64,000 nucleotides of DNA from Spirochaetota bacterium (GCA_029547205.1 JAKPPT010000112.1:1-64000); one strand, 5' to 3'; positions 36,047-46,681 are shown, counted from the stretch's first letter. Program-made: numbers and translations. Notes: generated from the sequence alone by a model not told the origin.

Positions 36047-37090
36047 ATGAAATATTTACTATTTGCTTTAGTGAGCGGTTTTGCAAGTTTACTCTTGCAG
36101 CCGCTTATTATAAAAATATCGCGTAAAAAAAATTGGTTTGATAAACCTGATGAAAGAAAAATACATACAACGCAGATATCTCGATTGGGCGGTATTGGTA
36201 TATTCGTTTCCTTTCTAATAAGCTTTAGTGCTGCGCTCATTTTTTCACAAGAACTTTTGAGAGAATTCCATCATCATTTTCCAGTATTGATTAGCATGGT
36301 AATAATATTTGCTATAGGTTTGCTGGATGATTTTTTTAATGTGCGAGCTCTTGTCCGTTTTGTAATTCAAATAGCAGTTGCTTTAGTGCTTGCACTATTG
36401 GGATATAAATTTACCACTATATGGTTACCAGGCCTGGATGCAGTTAATTTGGGATGGTTATCATATCCGATAACTATTTTATGGATAGTAGGAGTCATCA
36501 ATGCAATCAACATGATTGACGGCATGGATGGTCTTTGTGGTGGGATCAGTCTTATAGCACTGTTCAGCTTTGGTCTTATTTTAATAGATAGAAATCAAAT
36601 TTTAGGTGCATTAACTGCAATTATATTGGCAGGTGCAATAGTTGGATATCTGTTTTATAATTTTCCCCCAGCAAAAATATTTATGGGAGATTCTGGGAGT
36701 AACCTGCTTGGTTTTACACTTGCAATTCTGCCACTTATGGAAATAGAGAGTATTTCTAAAGGCACAATGGTTTGGATAGCTCCGACAATACTATTGCTGC
36801 CAATTTTTGATGTATTTGCTGCAATGCTCCGGAGAATACGACAGGGGAAATCAATTATGGCTCCGGATAAATGGCATATTCACCATAAACTTTTACATTT
36901 AGGCTTTTCTACCCGATCAATATTAGCAATAATATATTCAACCTGTATGGTTCTTGGAGCAGTTGGTATTCTGGAACTGTATCTTAATCCAATAGTTCAC
37001 TGGTTTGTTCTCGTTGCATCGTGGTGCTTGCTATTTTTGCTTTTTATAATTTTACATTATTTAAAAGAAAAATCTGTTGTAAGTTCATAA
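36047..37090 (+). CDS. WecA/TagO-type undecaprenyl-phosphate sugar-1-phosphate transferase
   Basis: This 347-residue polytopic membrane enzyme of the MraY/WecA superfamily has about ten membrane helices. Signature segments are 'GLLDDFFNVRALVRF', 'NAINMIDGMDGLCGG', 'IFMGDSGSNLLGF' and 'WHIHHKLLHLGFS', which set it with WecA/TagO rather than MraY. It would transfer a UDP-linked N-acetylhexosamine phosphate to undecaprenyl phosphate to start a cell-surface polysaccharide. It is 49 bases after jag but may have its own, almost leaderless, promoter. Confidence 0.9.
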   Translation: MKYLLFALVSGFASLLLQPLIIKISRKKNWFDKPDERKIHTTQISRLGGIGIFVSFLISFSAALIFSQELLREFHHHFPVLISMVIIFAIGLLDDFFNVRALVRFVIQIAVALVLALLGYKFTTIWLPGLDAVNLGWLSYPITILWIVGVINAINMIDGMDGLCGGISLIALFSFGLILIDRNQILGALTAIILAGAIVGYLFYNFPPAKIFMGDSGSNLLGFTLAILPLMEIESISKGTMVWIAPTILLLPIFDVFAAMLRRIRQGKSIMAPDKWHIHHKLLHLGFSTRSILAIIYSTCMVLGAVGILELYLNPIVHWFVLVASWCLLFLLFIILHYLKEKSVVSS

Positions 37091-37096
37091 TTTTAT

Positions 37097-37125
37097 TTGA
37101 CAAAGATTACTATTTACAGTACTAT
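37097..37125 (+). promoter_or_regulatory. Promoter of the RRM protein gene
   Basis: TTGACA (37097-37102) and TACTAT (37120-37125) are separated by 17 bases. Expected transcription start is near 37132, leaving a leader of about 210 bases before the ATG at 37342, far longer than for other genes here. Confidence 0.7.
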
Positions 37126-37260
37126 ATAACTGTTACGCTCGTGTTATGAATGTGAATATGTTGTTGCGTTACCAGGTAATAAAGACTCTACGGTTTTTGT
37201 TCTGCTTTCGACCCGGTTTATTGCTTCTTCTCACAAAGTAGTCGTACATGCCGCGTACAA

Positions 37261-37328
37261 AGGAACAGTGGTTCCTGTATTTTATTAAGAGAATAAACTA
37301 TTCTCTTTGTTTGCCCGTTAGAACCGGG
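37261..37328 (+). promoter_or_regulatory. Three tandem hairpins in the RRM gene leader
   Basis: Three stems follow each other: AGGAAC/GTTCCT (37261-37276, 4-base loop), AAGAGAAT/ATTCTCTT (37287-37307, 5-base loop), and CCCG/CGGG (37314-37328, 7-base loop). The ribosome site AAAAGGA begins right after the last one. This resembles the structured leaders of cold-shock genes or autoregulated RNA-binding proteins. Confidence 0.55.
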
Positions 37329-37341
37329 AAAAGGATTTTTT

Positions 37342-37623
37342 ATGAACAAGAAAATTTATGTTGGCAATCTCAGCTATGGAACCAACGAAGATTCACTGCG
37401 TGATGCATTTGCTCAGTTTGGTAATGTTGAAACAGCAAACATCGTGGTAGATCGTGATTCAGGCCGTTCAAAAGGTTTTGGCTTTGTTGAAATGGAAACT
37501 GAAGAAGGTGCTGCTGCAGCAATCAATGCAATGAACGGAAAAGAGCTTGATGGCCGCGTAATAAAAGTGAATGAAGCAAACGATAAACCAGCACGGAAAA
37601 GAGAATTTCGTAACCGCTGGTAA
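37342..37623 (+). CDS. RRM-domain RNA-binding protein
   Basis: This 93-residue single RNA recognition motif protein has RNP2 as 'KIYVGNL' at residues 4-10 and RNP1 as 'KGFGFVEM' at about 45-52, followed by a short basic tail ending RKREFRNRW. Such small RRM proteins occur in cyanobacteria and spirochaetes and are often cold-induced. It is transcribed alone, with a long structured leader and its own terminator, which suggests post-transcriptional control of its own synthesis. Confidence 0.95.
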   Translation: MNKKIYVGNLSYGTNEDSLRDAFAQFGNVETANIVVDRDSGRSKGFGFVEMETEEGAAAAINAMNGKELDGRVIKVNEANDKPARKREFRNRW

Positions 37624-37646
37624 AATAAGACAATAGTTCAGGAAAA

Positions 37647-37677
37647 GGGATACCTTGTTGAGAGGTATCCCTTTTTT
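37647..37677 (+). terminator. Rho-independent terminator after the RRM gene
   Basis: GGGATACCT (37647-37655) pairs with AGGTATCCC (37663-37671) around a 7-base loop and is followed by six Ts. Confidence 0.92.
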
Positions 37678-37777
37678 ATTGACATAATAGCTGCATGAAA
37701 GTAAGCTGTAATGAGAGTGCTCTGTTAGTTTGTAATGTGTTTTTCTGAGAGTTCTTAATTGTACATGTAAGGTGTTT

Positions 37778-39160
37778 ATGGAAACTGGTATAATTATTAT
37801 TGGTGTTGTGGTTTTATTGCTTATTGCCTCGATATTTTTACTGGGACTTATAAAACCAAAGAAAAAAGAAAAAGTAGCAACGAGAATTAAGAAAAAAAAA
37901 TTGGATAAGCCTCAAATTTTAAAAGAAGCAAACCGCCGTCTTGCACAGAATCCCAATGATGTTGAAGCACTCTTTATGCTTGCAGAGCTCTATTTTGATG
38001 AGCAGGAATGGGAAAAAGCATTAAAGCTTTATGAAAATTTGAATCGACTGGGAGAAACCAATTCTGAAATTGATGTTTTTGAAGTAAGCAAGCGGATTGG
38101 TTTATGTTGTTACCGGTTAGGTAAAAATGATGATGCATATAAAGCTTTTACTATTGCAAAGACCGGAAAACCTGATGATTTTGAGATTAATTATAATTTA
38201 GGTGTACTTGAGTACATGAAGAAAAATTATGAAAAGGCTCTCCCGCTTTTAAAACAAGCATATGCTGCGAATAATGAGCACATAATGTCACTGAGGTTTT
38301 TGGGACTTTGTTTGTTTAAAGTTAAACAGTACCGTGAGGCACTATCAATTATAAAAAAAGTTCTTGAACAGCAACCTGATGATAAGGAGTCCCTCTTTGC
38401 AATGGGTGAGTGTTTTTATGAAAATAATCAAATGGACCAGGCTTTACGTATATTAAGCCACTTGCGTGTTGACCCAGATTTTGGACCAGCAGCGGCACTG
38501 TTTTCAGGTACAATATATATGAATCAGCGACAGTATAAAAAAGCTATTGTTGATTTTGAAATTGGATTAAAGCATAAAACAATTGCTCCAGAAATCCTTG
38601 TAGAGCTAAAATATCGAATGGCAGTTGCATATTTACAGGAGTCAGAAATTTCACGAGCTGTGCAGCTGTTACATGAGGTGATGCAGATAGCCCCTGGCTA
38701 TAAAGATGTGGAAGCGCTTTATAACCGGTATAAAGAACTTAATTCAAACCACAATCTGCAGGTTTATCTTTTATCACCGGTTAGTGAATTTATAAACTTG
38801 TGTAAAAAAATAATTACATATTTATATTCGGGTGCAAAGATAAAAATTAATGATATATATGCCCAGCAATCGGAATTTGTAGATATTTTTATTGAAGTCG
38901 AAACACCCAAATGGGCAGATTTTGTATTAATTCGATTTATTCGTTCTAGCGGTGTAACAGGCGAATTCCTTGTGAGAGATTTAAATACACGAATGAAAGA
39001 CATGAAAGCTGGTAGAGGTCTCTGTATAAGTGCAGGACAGTTTTCTGAAGAAGCTCAAAAGTTTGTAGAAGTACGTCTCATTGATTTATATTCTAAAGAT
39101 AAATTGATGAAAATTTTAACAAGCATTGATACAAAAATACGAGGTACATTAGCTGATTAG
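37778..39160 (+). CDS. Membrane-anchored TPR protein
   Basis: This 460-residue protein has an N-terminal membrane helix (about 4-26, 'GIIIIGVVVLLLIASIFLLG') followed by a lysine-rich stretch, so the rest faces the cytoplasm. Residues about 45-310 contain at least seven TPR-like repeats such as 'NPNDVEALFMLAELYFDEQEWEKA' in form. The last ~130 residues form a separate mixed domain ('VDIFIEVETPKWADFVLIRF') that resembles a restriction-endonuclease-like or signalling fold but was not recognised. The ATG at 37778 follows AAGG. It is a likely scaffold; its partner is unknown. Confidence 0.8.
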   Translation: METGIIIIGVVVLLLIASIFLLGLIKPKKKEKVATRIKKKKLDKPQILKEANRRLAQNPNDVEALFMLAELYFDEQEWEKALKLYENLNRLGETNSEIDVFEVSKRIGLCCYRLGKNDDAYKAFTIAKTGKPDDFEINYNLGVLEYMKKNYEKALPLLKQAYAANNEHIMSLRFLGLCLFKVKQYREALSIIKKVLEQQPDDKESLFAMGECFYENNQMDQALRILSHLRVDPDFGPAAALFSGTIYMNQRQYKKAIVDFEIGLKHKTIAPEILVELKYRMAVAYLQESEISRAVQLLHEVMQIAPGYKDVEALYNRYKELNSNHNLQVYLLSPVSEFINLCKKIITYLYSGAKIKINDIYAQQSEFVDIFIEVETPKWADFVLIRFIRSSGVTGEFLVRDLNTRMKDMKAGRGLCISAGQFSEEAQKFVEVRLIDLYSKDKLMKILTSIDTKIRGTLAD

Positions 39161-39199
39161 TAGTTAATTCAACATGAAAAACATAAGTAAGGACTGACT

Positions 39200-40567
39200 A
39201 TGTATCAAGCACGGAGAATTAGACTTGCCAATCTCATGAAGCAAAAAGGACAAACTGGTTTGATATTACTATTGGGCAATACATCTGTGTCCAGAAATTA
39301 TCAAGATAATACATATGATTTCCGTCAGGACTCTACTTTTATATATTTTTTTGGTATTTATCAGCCTGATTGTGCTGGTATCATTGATATTGAAACAGGT
39401 GATGCCTATTTGTTTTATGATATGCCAGATGAAAGTCTAAAAATCTGGATCGGTGAGCCATCATATGAGGATATTGAGCAAAGCTGCCTGAAGGGCATCT
39501 ATCCACGAAAGGATATTGTATCGTTTATAGAAAATAAACCAGTACATTTTTTACCCCCCTATACGAGTCAGGCTTTGCTAATATTAGCAGCTATTTTATG
39601 TGAAAAAGTAGAACACATAAGTAAACGAGTTTCTCATGCACTCATTCATGCGGTGGTGGCTCTACGGCAATGTAAAGATGCATATGAAATTAAGGAAATC
39701 GAAACTGCAGTCAATACTACAATTGCTATGCATAAAGAAGCCATCCGCTTAGCAAGACCTGGCATATCCGAACGTCAGGTGATGGCTGGTATAACAGCAC
39801 AGGCGTTATCGTGTGGTGCGCTCTCGTTTCAGCCAATTGTAACGGTACATGGGGAAATCCTGCATAATCATGAGTATAACAAGCAACTTGAAGATGGGCA
39901 GCTTCTTTTAGTTGATGCGGGAGCAGAAACGATTACAGGATATGCAGGTGATCTGACTACAACCTTTCCTATTAGTGGAAAGTATTCGCCTGAACAGCGG
40001 GAAATATATAGTATTGTACTTAAGGCAGGGTATGAAGCTGCGACAATGTTGAAACCAGGAATAGAATTTAAAACAATCCATTGTAAAGCATGTTCAGTTA
40101 TTGCTGATGGTTTGCGAGAAATAGGATTACTCAAGGGGAGAACCGAGGATATAGTGACTGAAGGAGCTCATGCGTTATTTTTTCCTCATGGATTAGGACA
40201 TATGATGGGACTCGATGTACACGATATGGAAGGCCTCGGTGAGGATTATGTTGGCTATGATAAAGAACCACGAAGCATGCAGTTTGGATTAAGGAGTCTC
40301 CGTCTTGCAAAGACTCTGCAGAAGGATATGGTGCTTACGATAGAACCAGGAATTTATTTTATTCCAATGCTCATTGCCTCTTGGAAAAAAGAAAATAGAT
40401 GCAGTCAATTTATAAATTATGATAGGGTTGAAAAGTGGCTGTCGTTTGGAGGAATCCGCAATGAAGAAGATTGGCTTGTTACAGAACAGGGAGCACGCAG
40501 ATTAGGACAGCCTTTTGATAAATCCTGCGATGCTATTGAAAAGTTATATGCTGAACTCCACGAATGA
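39200..40567 (+). CDS. pepP: Xaa-Pro aminopeptidase (M24B)
   Basis: This 455-residue protein has an N-terminal creatinase-like domain (1-155, with 'FRQDSTFIYFFGIYQPD') and a pita-bread catalytic domain with metal ligands Asp239, Asp251, His334, Glu382 and Glu422 in the contexts VDAG, GDLT, HGLGHMMGLDVHD, TIEPGIYF and GIRNEED. It removes N-terminal residues before proline. AAGGA precedes the ATG. Length and architecture fit PepP. It is 39 bases after the TPR gene and may share its transcript. Confidence 0.94.
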   Translation: MYQARRIRLANLMKQKGQTGLILLLGNTSVSRNYQDNTYDFRQDSTFIYFFGIYQPDCAGIIDIETGDAYLFYDMPDESLKIWIGEPSYEDIEQSCLKGIYPRKDIVSFIENKPVHFLPPYTSQALLILAAILCEKVEHISKRVSHALIHAVVALRQCKDAYEIKEIETAVNTTIAMHKEAIRLARPGISERQVMAGITAQALSCGALSFQPIVTVHGEILHNHEYNKQLEDGQLLLVDAGAETITGYAGDLTTTFPISGKYSPEQREIYSIVLKAGYEAATMLKPGIEFKTIHCKACSVIADGLREIGLLKGRTEDIVTEGAHALFFPHGLGHMMGLDVHDMEGLGEDYVGYDKEPRSMQFGLRSLRLAKTLQKDMVLTIEPGIYFIPMLIASWKKENRCSQFINYDRVEKWLSFGGIRNEEDWLVTEQGARRLGQPFDKSCDAIEKLYAELHE

Positions 40568-40625
40568 ACGAAACTCACACCACACAATAAGCACAGTGGA
40601 GCTAAAGCAAGTAGCGTTCAAAGCA

Positions 40626-40652
40626 CAGCTCCGCTTCTAATAAGCGGAGCTG
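40626..40652. other. Strong hairpin between convergent pepP and eno genes
   Basis: A perfect 11-base stem (CAGCTCCGCTT / AAGCGGAGCTG) with loop CTAAT lies between the two convergent gene ends. Neither side has a T-run, so it is not a standard rho-independent terminator for either strand. It could protect both mRNA 3' ends or aid factor-dependent termination. Confidence 0.6.
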
Positions 40653-40667
40653 GTGAATTGTAAGACT

Positions 40668-42050
<1,383 letters not shown>

Positions 42051-42104
42051 TTATTGTTTTAGTGTCCAGGCGTGCTGAAAGTGTATTAGAATCGTATCAA
42101 TAAT

Positions 42105-42662
42105 TCATTGTGAGTCTAAAAGCGAATGGAGTATTCGAGGGTATGTTTCATGTTCAAGCTGATGGATTCGTTCTGTCATTATTTCGAGAGTTGGTGCTCG
42201 CGGAATGGACTTTTGAATAATTATGGTTCCGGTATCCACACCTTCATCGACATAGTGTACTGTGATTCCAAGCTGTGATTCACCTGCTTCGTATGCACGT
42301 GCTATGCTGTTCGTACCAGGATAAGAGGGGAGTAGTGAAGGATGGATATTGATTATTTTACCCCTAAATTGATGAATAAATGCAGGCGATAAAATACGCA
42401 TAAACCCTGCAAGAGCAATCAAATCGGTATTATATGTGCTGATAATGCTGGCCATTATCTTTTCTGCAGTAGTACGGTCTTTTTTGAAATAAGGAACTAC
42501 ATAATAAGGAATTGCAAGCGATTTTGCACGAGCCAGTGCATATGCTGATAGTTGATCGGTAATGAGCGCAGAAATTGTGTGTGTGTTAAGATTATTAAAA
42601 TATTCAGCTATGGCTTGAAAGTTACTGCCATTGCCACTGGCAAGTACGATGAGACTACCCAT
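42105..42662 (-). CDS. purN: Phosphoribosylglycinamide formyltransferase
   Basis: This 185-residue enzyme transfers a formyl group from 10-formyltetrahydrofolate to GAR in purine synthesis. It shows 'VLASGNGSNFQAI' at the N-terminus, 'GFMRILSPAFI', catalytic 'INIHPSLLPSYPG' (Asn and His), and 'HYVDEGVDTGTII' with the catalytic Asp. The ATG at 42662 is chosen because it gives the normal family start; it overlaps the last eight bases of purM. It is the last gene of the purF-purM-purN operon. Confidence 0.96.
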   Translation of the reverse strand: MGSLIVLASGNGSNFQAIAEYFNNLNTHTISALITDQLSAYALARAKSLAIPYYVVPYFKKDRTTAEKIMASIISTYNTDLIALAGFMRILSPAFIHQFRGKIINIHPSLLPSYPGTNSIARAYEAGESQLGITVHYVDEGVDTGTIIIQKSIPRAPTLEIMTERIHQLEHETYPRILHSLLDSQ

Positions 42663-43623
42663 GGACGAGCGTTCCGATTTTGAGCACTTCAATGTTGTGG
42701 TTTGCAGCATACGCTATAACGTCATCAGCTTGATCGGCATGAACCACAAACGCAATACCAATGCCTAAATTAAATACTCGGCGCATTTCAGCTTCAGGAA
42801 CTTCTCCGTATGTCTGAATTTTTTCAAAAATTGATGGCCGGGGCCAGTCCCAGGTAAAATTACCTTTGAGTTGTTTGGGAATGACTCGTTCAAAATTAGC
42901 TTCGAGACCTGACCCGGTTATGTGTGCTGCTGCAAGCACTGCATTTGTTTCAAATAAAGTGAGGAGTTCCTTTACATAGATTCGAGTAGGTATGAGCAGC
43001 TCTTCCCAACCAGCTGTGTCAGTTTCAGGAATGCATTTTCTAGCAAGCGAATAGCCATTGGAATGTACACCACTCGATGGTATTCCAAGAATAACATCAC
43101 CAGCTTGCATTGTATCGAGATGAGGGAGCAGATGCGATCTATCAACAATACCAACACAGAACCCAGCAAGATCTACTTCATCGCTCGCATAGATGTCGGG
43201 CATTTCTGCCGTTTCCCCACCAGTTAGGAGACAATCGGCGATTTCACACCCTCGGATGATACCGCTAATAATCGTTTGCAGTTTTTTCTCATTAGCAGCA
43301 ACCGAACCTGTTGCGATATAATCTAAAAACGTTAATGGTTTACAGCCACATACAATGAGATCGTTTACATTCATTGCCACAAGATCGATCCCAATTGTAT
43401 CCCACTTATTGAGTTTTTTTGCAACGAGCAACTTTGTGCCAACGCCATCGGTTGTGGAGAGCAGGAGTGGGTCTTTGTATTGTGCAAGATTTTGTAGTGG
43501 AATGCCTCCTGCAAAGCCTCCAATACCTCCTCCAACTGCAGGTGATTTAAAGTTCTTTATAAAATCTGCAAAAGCATCACCTTTTTCTATATCAACTCCA
43601 GAATCTCGATATGTTTTTGCCAC
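42655..43623 (-). CDS. purM: Phosphoribosylformylglycinamidine cyclo-ligase
   Basis: This 322-residue AIR synthetase closes the imidazole ring using ATP. Recognisable are 'YRDSGVDIEKGDAFADFI', 'STTDGVGTKLLVA', 'IGIDLVAMNVNDLIVCGCKP', 'LTGGETAEMPDIY', and 'HITGSGLEANFERVIP'. It is slightly shorter than E. coli PurM (~345). It lies 21 bases after purF and overlaps purN by eight bases, so the three genes form one operon. Confidence 0.96.
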   Translation of the reverse strand: MAKTYRDSGVDIEKGDAFADFIKNFKSPAVGGGIGGFAGGIPLQNLAQYKDPLLLSTTDGVGTKLLVAKKLNKWDTIGIDLVAMNVNDLIVCGCKPLTFLDYIATGSVAANEKKLQTIISGIIRGCEIADCLLTGGETAEMPDIYASDEVDLAGFCVGIVDRSHLLPHLDTMQAGDVILGIPSSGVHSNGYSLARKCIPETDTAGWEELLIPTRIYVKELLTLFETNAVLAAAHITGSGLEANFERVIPKQLKGNFTWDWPRPSIFEKIQTYGEVPEAEMRRVFNLGIGIAFVVHADQADDVIAYAANHNIEVLKIGTLVHG

Positions 43624-43644
43624 AGGTTAACTCCTTTACTCTAT

Positions 43645-45069
43645 TTATTTTGATGGCAGCTTTGTTGGGTATTGCCCTGAAAAACATGCAGTGCAGTAAT
43701 TACATGCATCATGACCAGCGCATGTATGCAAATCTTCTAGACTCATAAATCGAACGGAATCTGCGCCAATTGCATGAGCAATTGCTTCTGGCGATAATCG
43801 GTTTGAAATAAGTTCTTCGCGTGTTGGTATATCAATACCATAATAGCAAGGCCACTTAAGCTCAGGACTGGAAAGTCTGAGATGGACCTCTTTTGCTCCA
43901 GCTTCACGCATCAATGCAACGATAATACCGCTTGTAGTACCACGGACAAGGGAATCGTCTATAAGCACAACTTTTTTATTTTTAATTATTGAGCTGATGG
44001 GGTGCAGTTTCATGCGTACTGCAAACTCGCGTTCGTTCTTTGTCGGTAGAATAAACGATCGGCCTGTATAGTGGTTGCGGGTCAATGCCAATTCAAAATT
44101 ACACTGTTTGGCCTGTGCATATCCTATTGCGGCAATAGTTCCAGAATCGGGGACAGGTATGACGATATCAGGTTTGAGATCATCTGTATAGGCAAGTCTC
44201 TCCCCGAGCGATTTTCTAAATGCGTATATTGATTTTCCAAATAGTTCTGAGTCCGGTCGTGCAAAGTAGATGAGTTCAAAGATACAGTGAGATAGCCGGA
44301 GCGGTGCTGATGGTTTAAGCGTATATGAATGTAGCCCATCGTTATTTATAATAATGATTTCTCCCGGCTTTACTTCATGAATATTTTCTGCTGCTATGCT
44401 GTAGAGTGCACAGGGCTCGCTGGCTGTATACCAGACGGCATCCTTTTGGGCATAGTAAAGAGGTCTGAAACCGCAAGGATCGCGTATCAGAATAAGATCA
44501 TTATCCCAGAGCATGCAGAGGCTGTAAGCGCCCTCAACTCCCTGTAAAGCATCATGTAGGATATCAATTTTGCTTTGCTTTAAGCTGTGGCTTATTCGGT
44601 GTAAAATAATTTCAGAGTCGGTAGTTGTTTGAAAAATGTTCCCTTTATTAAAAAGCTCTTCACGAAGTTCATTAGCGTTGGAGAGGTTTCCGTTATGTGC
44701 GAGCGCTATATGACCTTTGTTGCAGTATATAGCAATAGGCTGTGCGTTAATAATTCCGCTCCCGCCATGAGTTGCATAGCGGACATGTCCAATAGCACTG
44801 GTTGAAACTTCCTGGGTTGTAAGCCATGTTTCCATGCGTTGAGAAACCATACCCAGCGTCTTATCAGTTTTTATACGGGTGCTGTCCTGCCATGCTATGC
44901 CACATGCTTCCTGTCCTCGGTGCTGAAGAGCAAAGAGCATGTAAAATGTATATTTATGTACATTGATGGGTAAGGGTGACCAGATACCGCATATCCCGCA
45001 GAAATGGCCAGGTTTTTCGAGGTTGTCAGGAGTGGTAATCGTTTCAGGCTGCATATAAATTTCTAACAT
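43645..45069 (-). CDS. purF: Amidophosphoribosyltransferase
   Basis: This 474-residue enzyme starts de novo purine synthesis by making phosphoribosylamine from PRPP and glutamine. The N-terminal nucleophile domain begins at Cys24 (CGICGIW), so a 23-residue propeptide is probably removed, as in Bacillus PurF. The PRPP loop is 'VVLIDDSLVRGTTS'. The C-terminal 'CNYCTACFSGQYPT' resembles the ligands of the oxygen-sensitive 4Fe-4S cluster in that type of PurF. No ribosome site is clear; Met1 or Met6 (45054) could be the start. It heads the purFMN operon. Confidence 0.96.
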   Translation of the reverse strand: MLEIYMQPETITTPDNLEKPGHFCGICGIWSPLPINVHKYTFYMLFALQHRGQEACGIAWQDSTRIKTDKTLGMVSQRMETWLTTQEVSTSAIGHVRYATHGGSGIINAQPIAIYCNKGHIALAHNGNLSNANELREELFNKGNIFQTTTDSEIILHRISHSLKQSKIDILHDALQGVEGAYSLCMLWDNDLILIRDPCGFRPLYYAQKDAVWYTASEPCALYSIAAENIHEVKPGEIIIINNDGLHSYTLKPSAPLRLSHCIFELIYFARPDSELFGKSIYAFRKSLGERLAYTDDLKPDIVIPVPDSGTIAAIGYAQAKQCNFELALTRNHYTGRSFILPTKNEREFAVRMKLHPISSIIKNKKVVLIDDSLVRGTTSGIIVALMREAGAKEVHLRLSSPELKWPCYYGIDIPTREELISNRLSPEAIAHAIGADSVRFMSLEDLHTCAGHDACNYCTACFSGQYPTKLPSK

Positions 45070-45097
45070 ATACAGGGCATGCTGGTCAACTTGTACA

Positions 45098-46672
45098 TTA
45101 TTCTTCTTGTACTATGGTACCCCGTACTGTAACAAATGAGCGCATTACCTTAATAAAAAGCTCGAGTGTATCTTTACTTTGATTGAGTGAAGCTATCAGT
45201 TCGCGGTTATGTAGTCCTCCAATTGTGCGGATATTACTTAAAATATCAGGATTAGGTTTCCGTTGGTCATTGAGGAGATCGTTGATTGCTAAATACAGCA
45301 TCAAAAAAAGCCCTGATTCATCTTCGCAAATCTCATTAGCGTCTGAATTTATCTCGTCAATGATCTTTTGGAGAAACTGGCTAATATCTTTTCCGTGTTT
45401 CATTTCATCGACATACCGTTTAATTGAAACAATGGTAGATCGTCCGGTTCCTTTAAGGTTGCGTTCGAATGCCCGGATTCGGTTCATTGTTTTATCGCAC
45501 TGATAAACCAGATTAGCAAGATTATTTTGGAAGCTTTTATTATCAAAATATCCTTCAATGAGTATTTTTTTAATGATATCGCGGATTTCTGTTTCATACT
45601 TGTTTTGAACAAAGGTTTTTAAAATACTCAAGGGACGAATATGAGTAAAATGAAACGGAGTATCTTGGCTGATACGCAAATTAGTTTCTTCATTGTATTC
45701 TTCAACAGGTATGATTTGTGTATTAGCAAATAATTTTTGAATGTCTTTATTGACGGTCATTTCCCGCATTTCCCGCTGAAGTTTATTTCTTACTGTCTCA
45801 AAATTTTCAGTAATGCGAATTTTGTAGTTTAAAAAAGTATTTTGTCGCTCGTGAACTAGATTTGGTGTATATTCCGAATTCTTTTTTGCAAGACGCACGA
45901 GTGTTAAGAGTACTACACCACTTAATTTGTAATTTAAAAATTTGTTAAGAATATTACAAATTTTTTGCAATGTTTCGAGGTTTCCGGTGCGTTCTGGGTG
46001 TATTTTTGCAAGCAGTAATCCCAAATTATTTATGAGTTGCGATGAAAAAAGAAAATTATTTAAAAGATAGTAAATATCAATCAGTTCATTTTCAAGATGT
46101 TCTGCCTCACAATTTTGGGGATTGTAAGCATAATCTTTTTGCGAAAGGGTGACTCCTGGATCAAAAAAGCTTAAAACTCTCTCCCAATCAAACCGGCAAA
46201 TTTCAACAAAGCATTGGAGCTGAAAAATTTCCTCATTGATTTTGTTGCTGTCCAGCTGGTCTAGTTTTTGAATAAGCTTTTGAAAGTCTTGATTGAGCTT
46301 TTCAACCTCCTGGTCGAGCATTACAGCATTCTCAAGTTTTGATTTTATATTTTCTGGTAAAAACTCAGACTTAAGCTCGAGCACATCATTTGGCAGGTGC
46401 ATGTCAATGATATAATCGGTAAATTTTTTTGACGTCCTGATATCGGGGTGACCGATACTGTGGTCAGATAAATCAATGAGCGGGCGTAAAGCAGAAACAA
46501 AAAGAAAAAGGTCTTTAGCAAAATCTGTGGTTATTAAATGATTATGAATATTGTAGTAGTGGAGGTCTTTTTGTATGAGAATTTTATTAAGTTTTCGAAT
46601 TTCTTGATATGCAGGGTCGTTAAATTTGAGTAAACTTTTAAAAAATTCAATAATTTTTTTGAAAAAATTCAT
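45098..46672 (-). CDS. Large helical cytoplasmic protein of unknown function, spirochaete type
   Basis: The 524-residue product starts MNFFKKIIEFFKSLL and is almost entirely predicted helix, with coiled-coil-prone stretches near 100-135 and a basic 'FERNLKGTGRSTIVSIKRYV' segment near 425-445. It has no signal peptide or catalytic motif. It brings to mind the spirochaete-specific family DUF5312, but that is from memory and uncertain. The ATG at 46672 is preferred to a GTG 12 codons upstream because a promoter (-35 at 46710-46705, -10 at 46687-46682) would start transcription almost at this ATG. It is divergent from cheR. Confidence 0.72.
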   Translation of the reverse strand: MNFFKKIIEFFKSLLKFNDPAYQEIRKLNKILIQKDLHYYNIHNHLITTDFAKDLFLFVSALRPLIDLSDHSIGHPDIRTSKKFTDYIIDMHLPNDVLELKSEFLPENIKSKLENAVMLDQEVEKLNQDFQKLIQKLDQLDSNKINEEIFQLQCFVEICRFDWERVLSFFDPGVTLSQKDYAYNPQNCEAEHLENELIDIYYLLNNFLFSSQLINNLGLLLAKIHPERTGNLETLQKICNILNKFLNYKLSGVVLLTLVRLAKKNSEYTPNLVHERQNTFLNYKIRITENFETVRNKLQREMREMTVNKDIQKLFANTQIIPVEEYNEETNLRISQDTPFHFTHIRPLSILKTFVQNKYETEIRDIIKKILIEGYFDNKSFQNNLANLVYQCDKTMNRIRAFERNLKGTGRSTIVSIKRYVDEMKHGKDISQFLQKIIDEINSDANEICEDESGLFLMLYLAINDLLNDQRKPNPDILSNIRTIGGLHNRELIASLNQSKDTLELFIKVMRSFVTVRGTIVQEE

Positions 46673-46681
46673 ATAACACAT

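Noticed and set aside
40626-40652. Hairpin as a bidirectional rho-independent terminator
   Set aside because: The stem is strong, but no T-run follows on either strand; listed only as a hairpin.
42144-42159. parS-like sequence TGTTTCATGTTCAAGC
   Set aside because: Only about 11 of 16 positions match, the dyad is broken, and it lies inside purN coding sequence.
45054-45092. Leaderless start of purF at Met6 from a TTGACC/TAGAAA promoter
   Set aside because: The -10 box matches only 4 of 6 and the spacing is 18; too weak to count with the four better cases.
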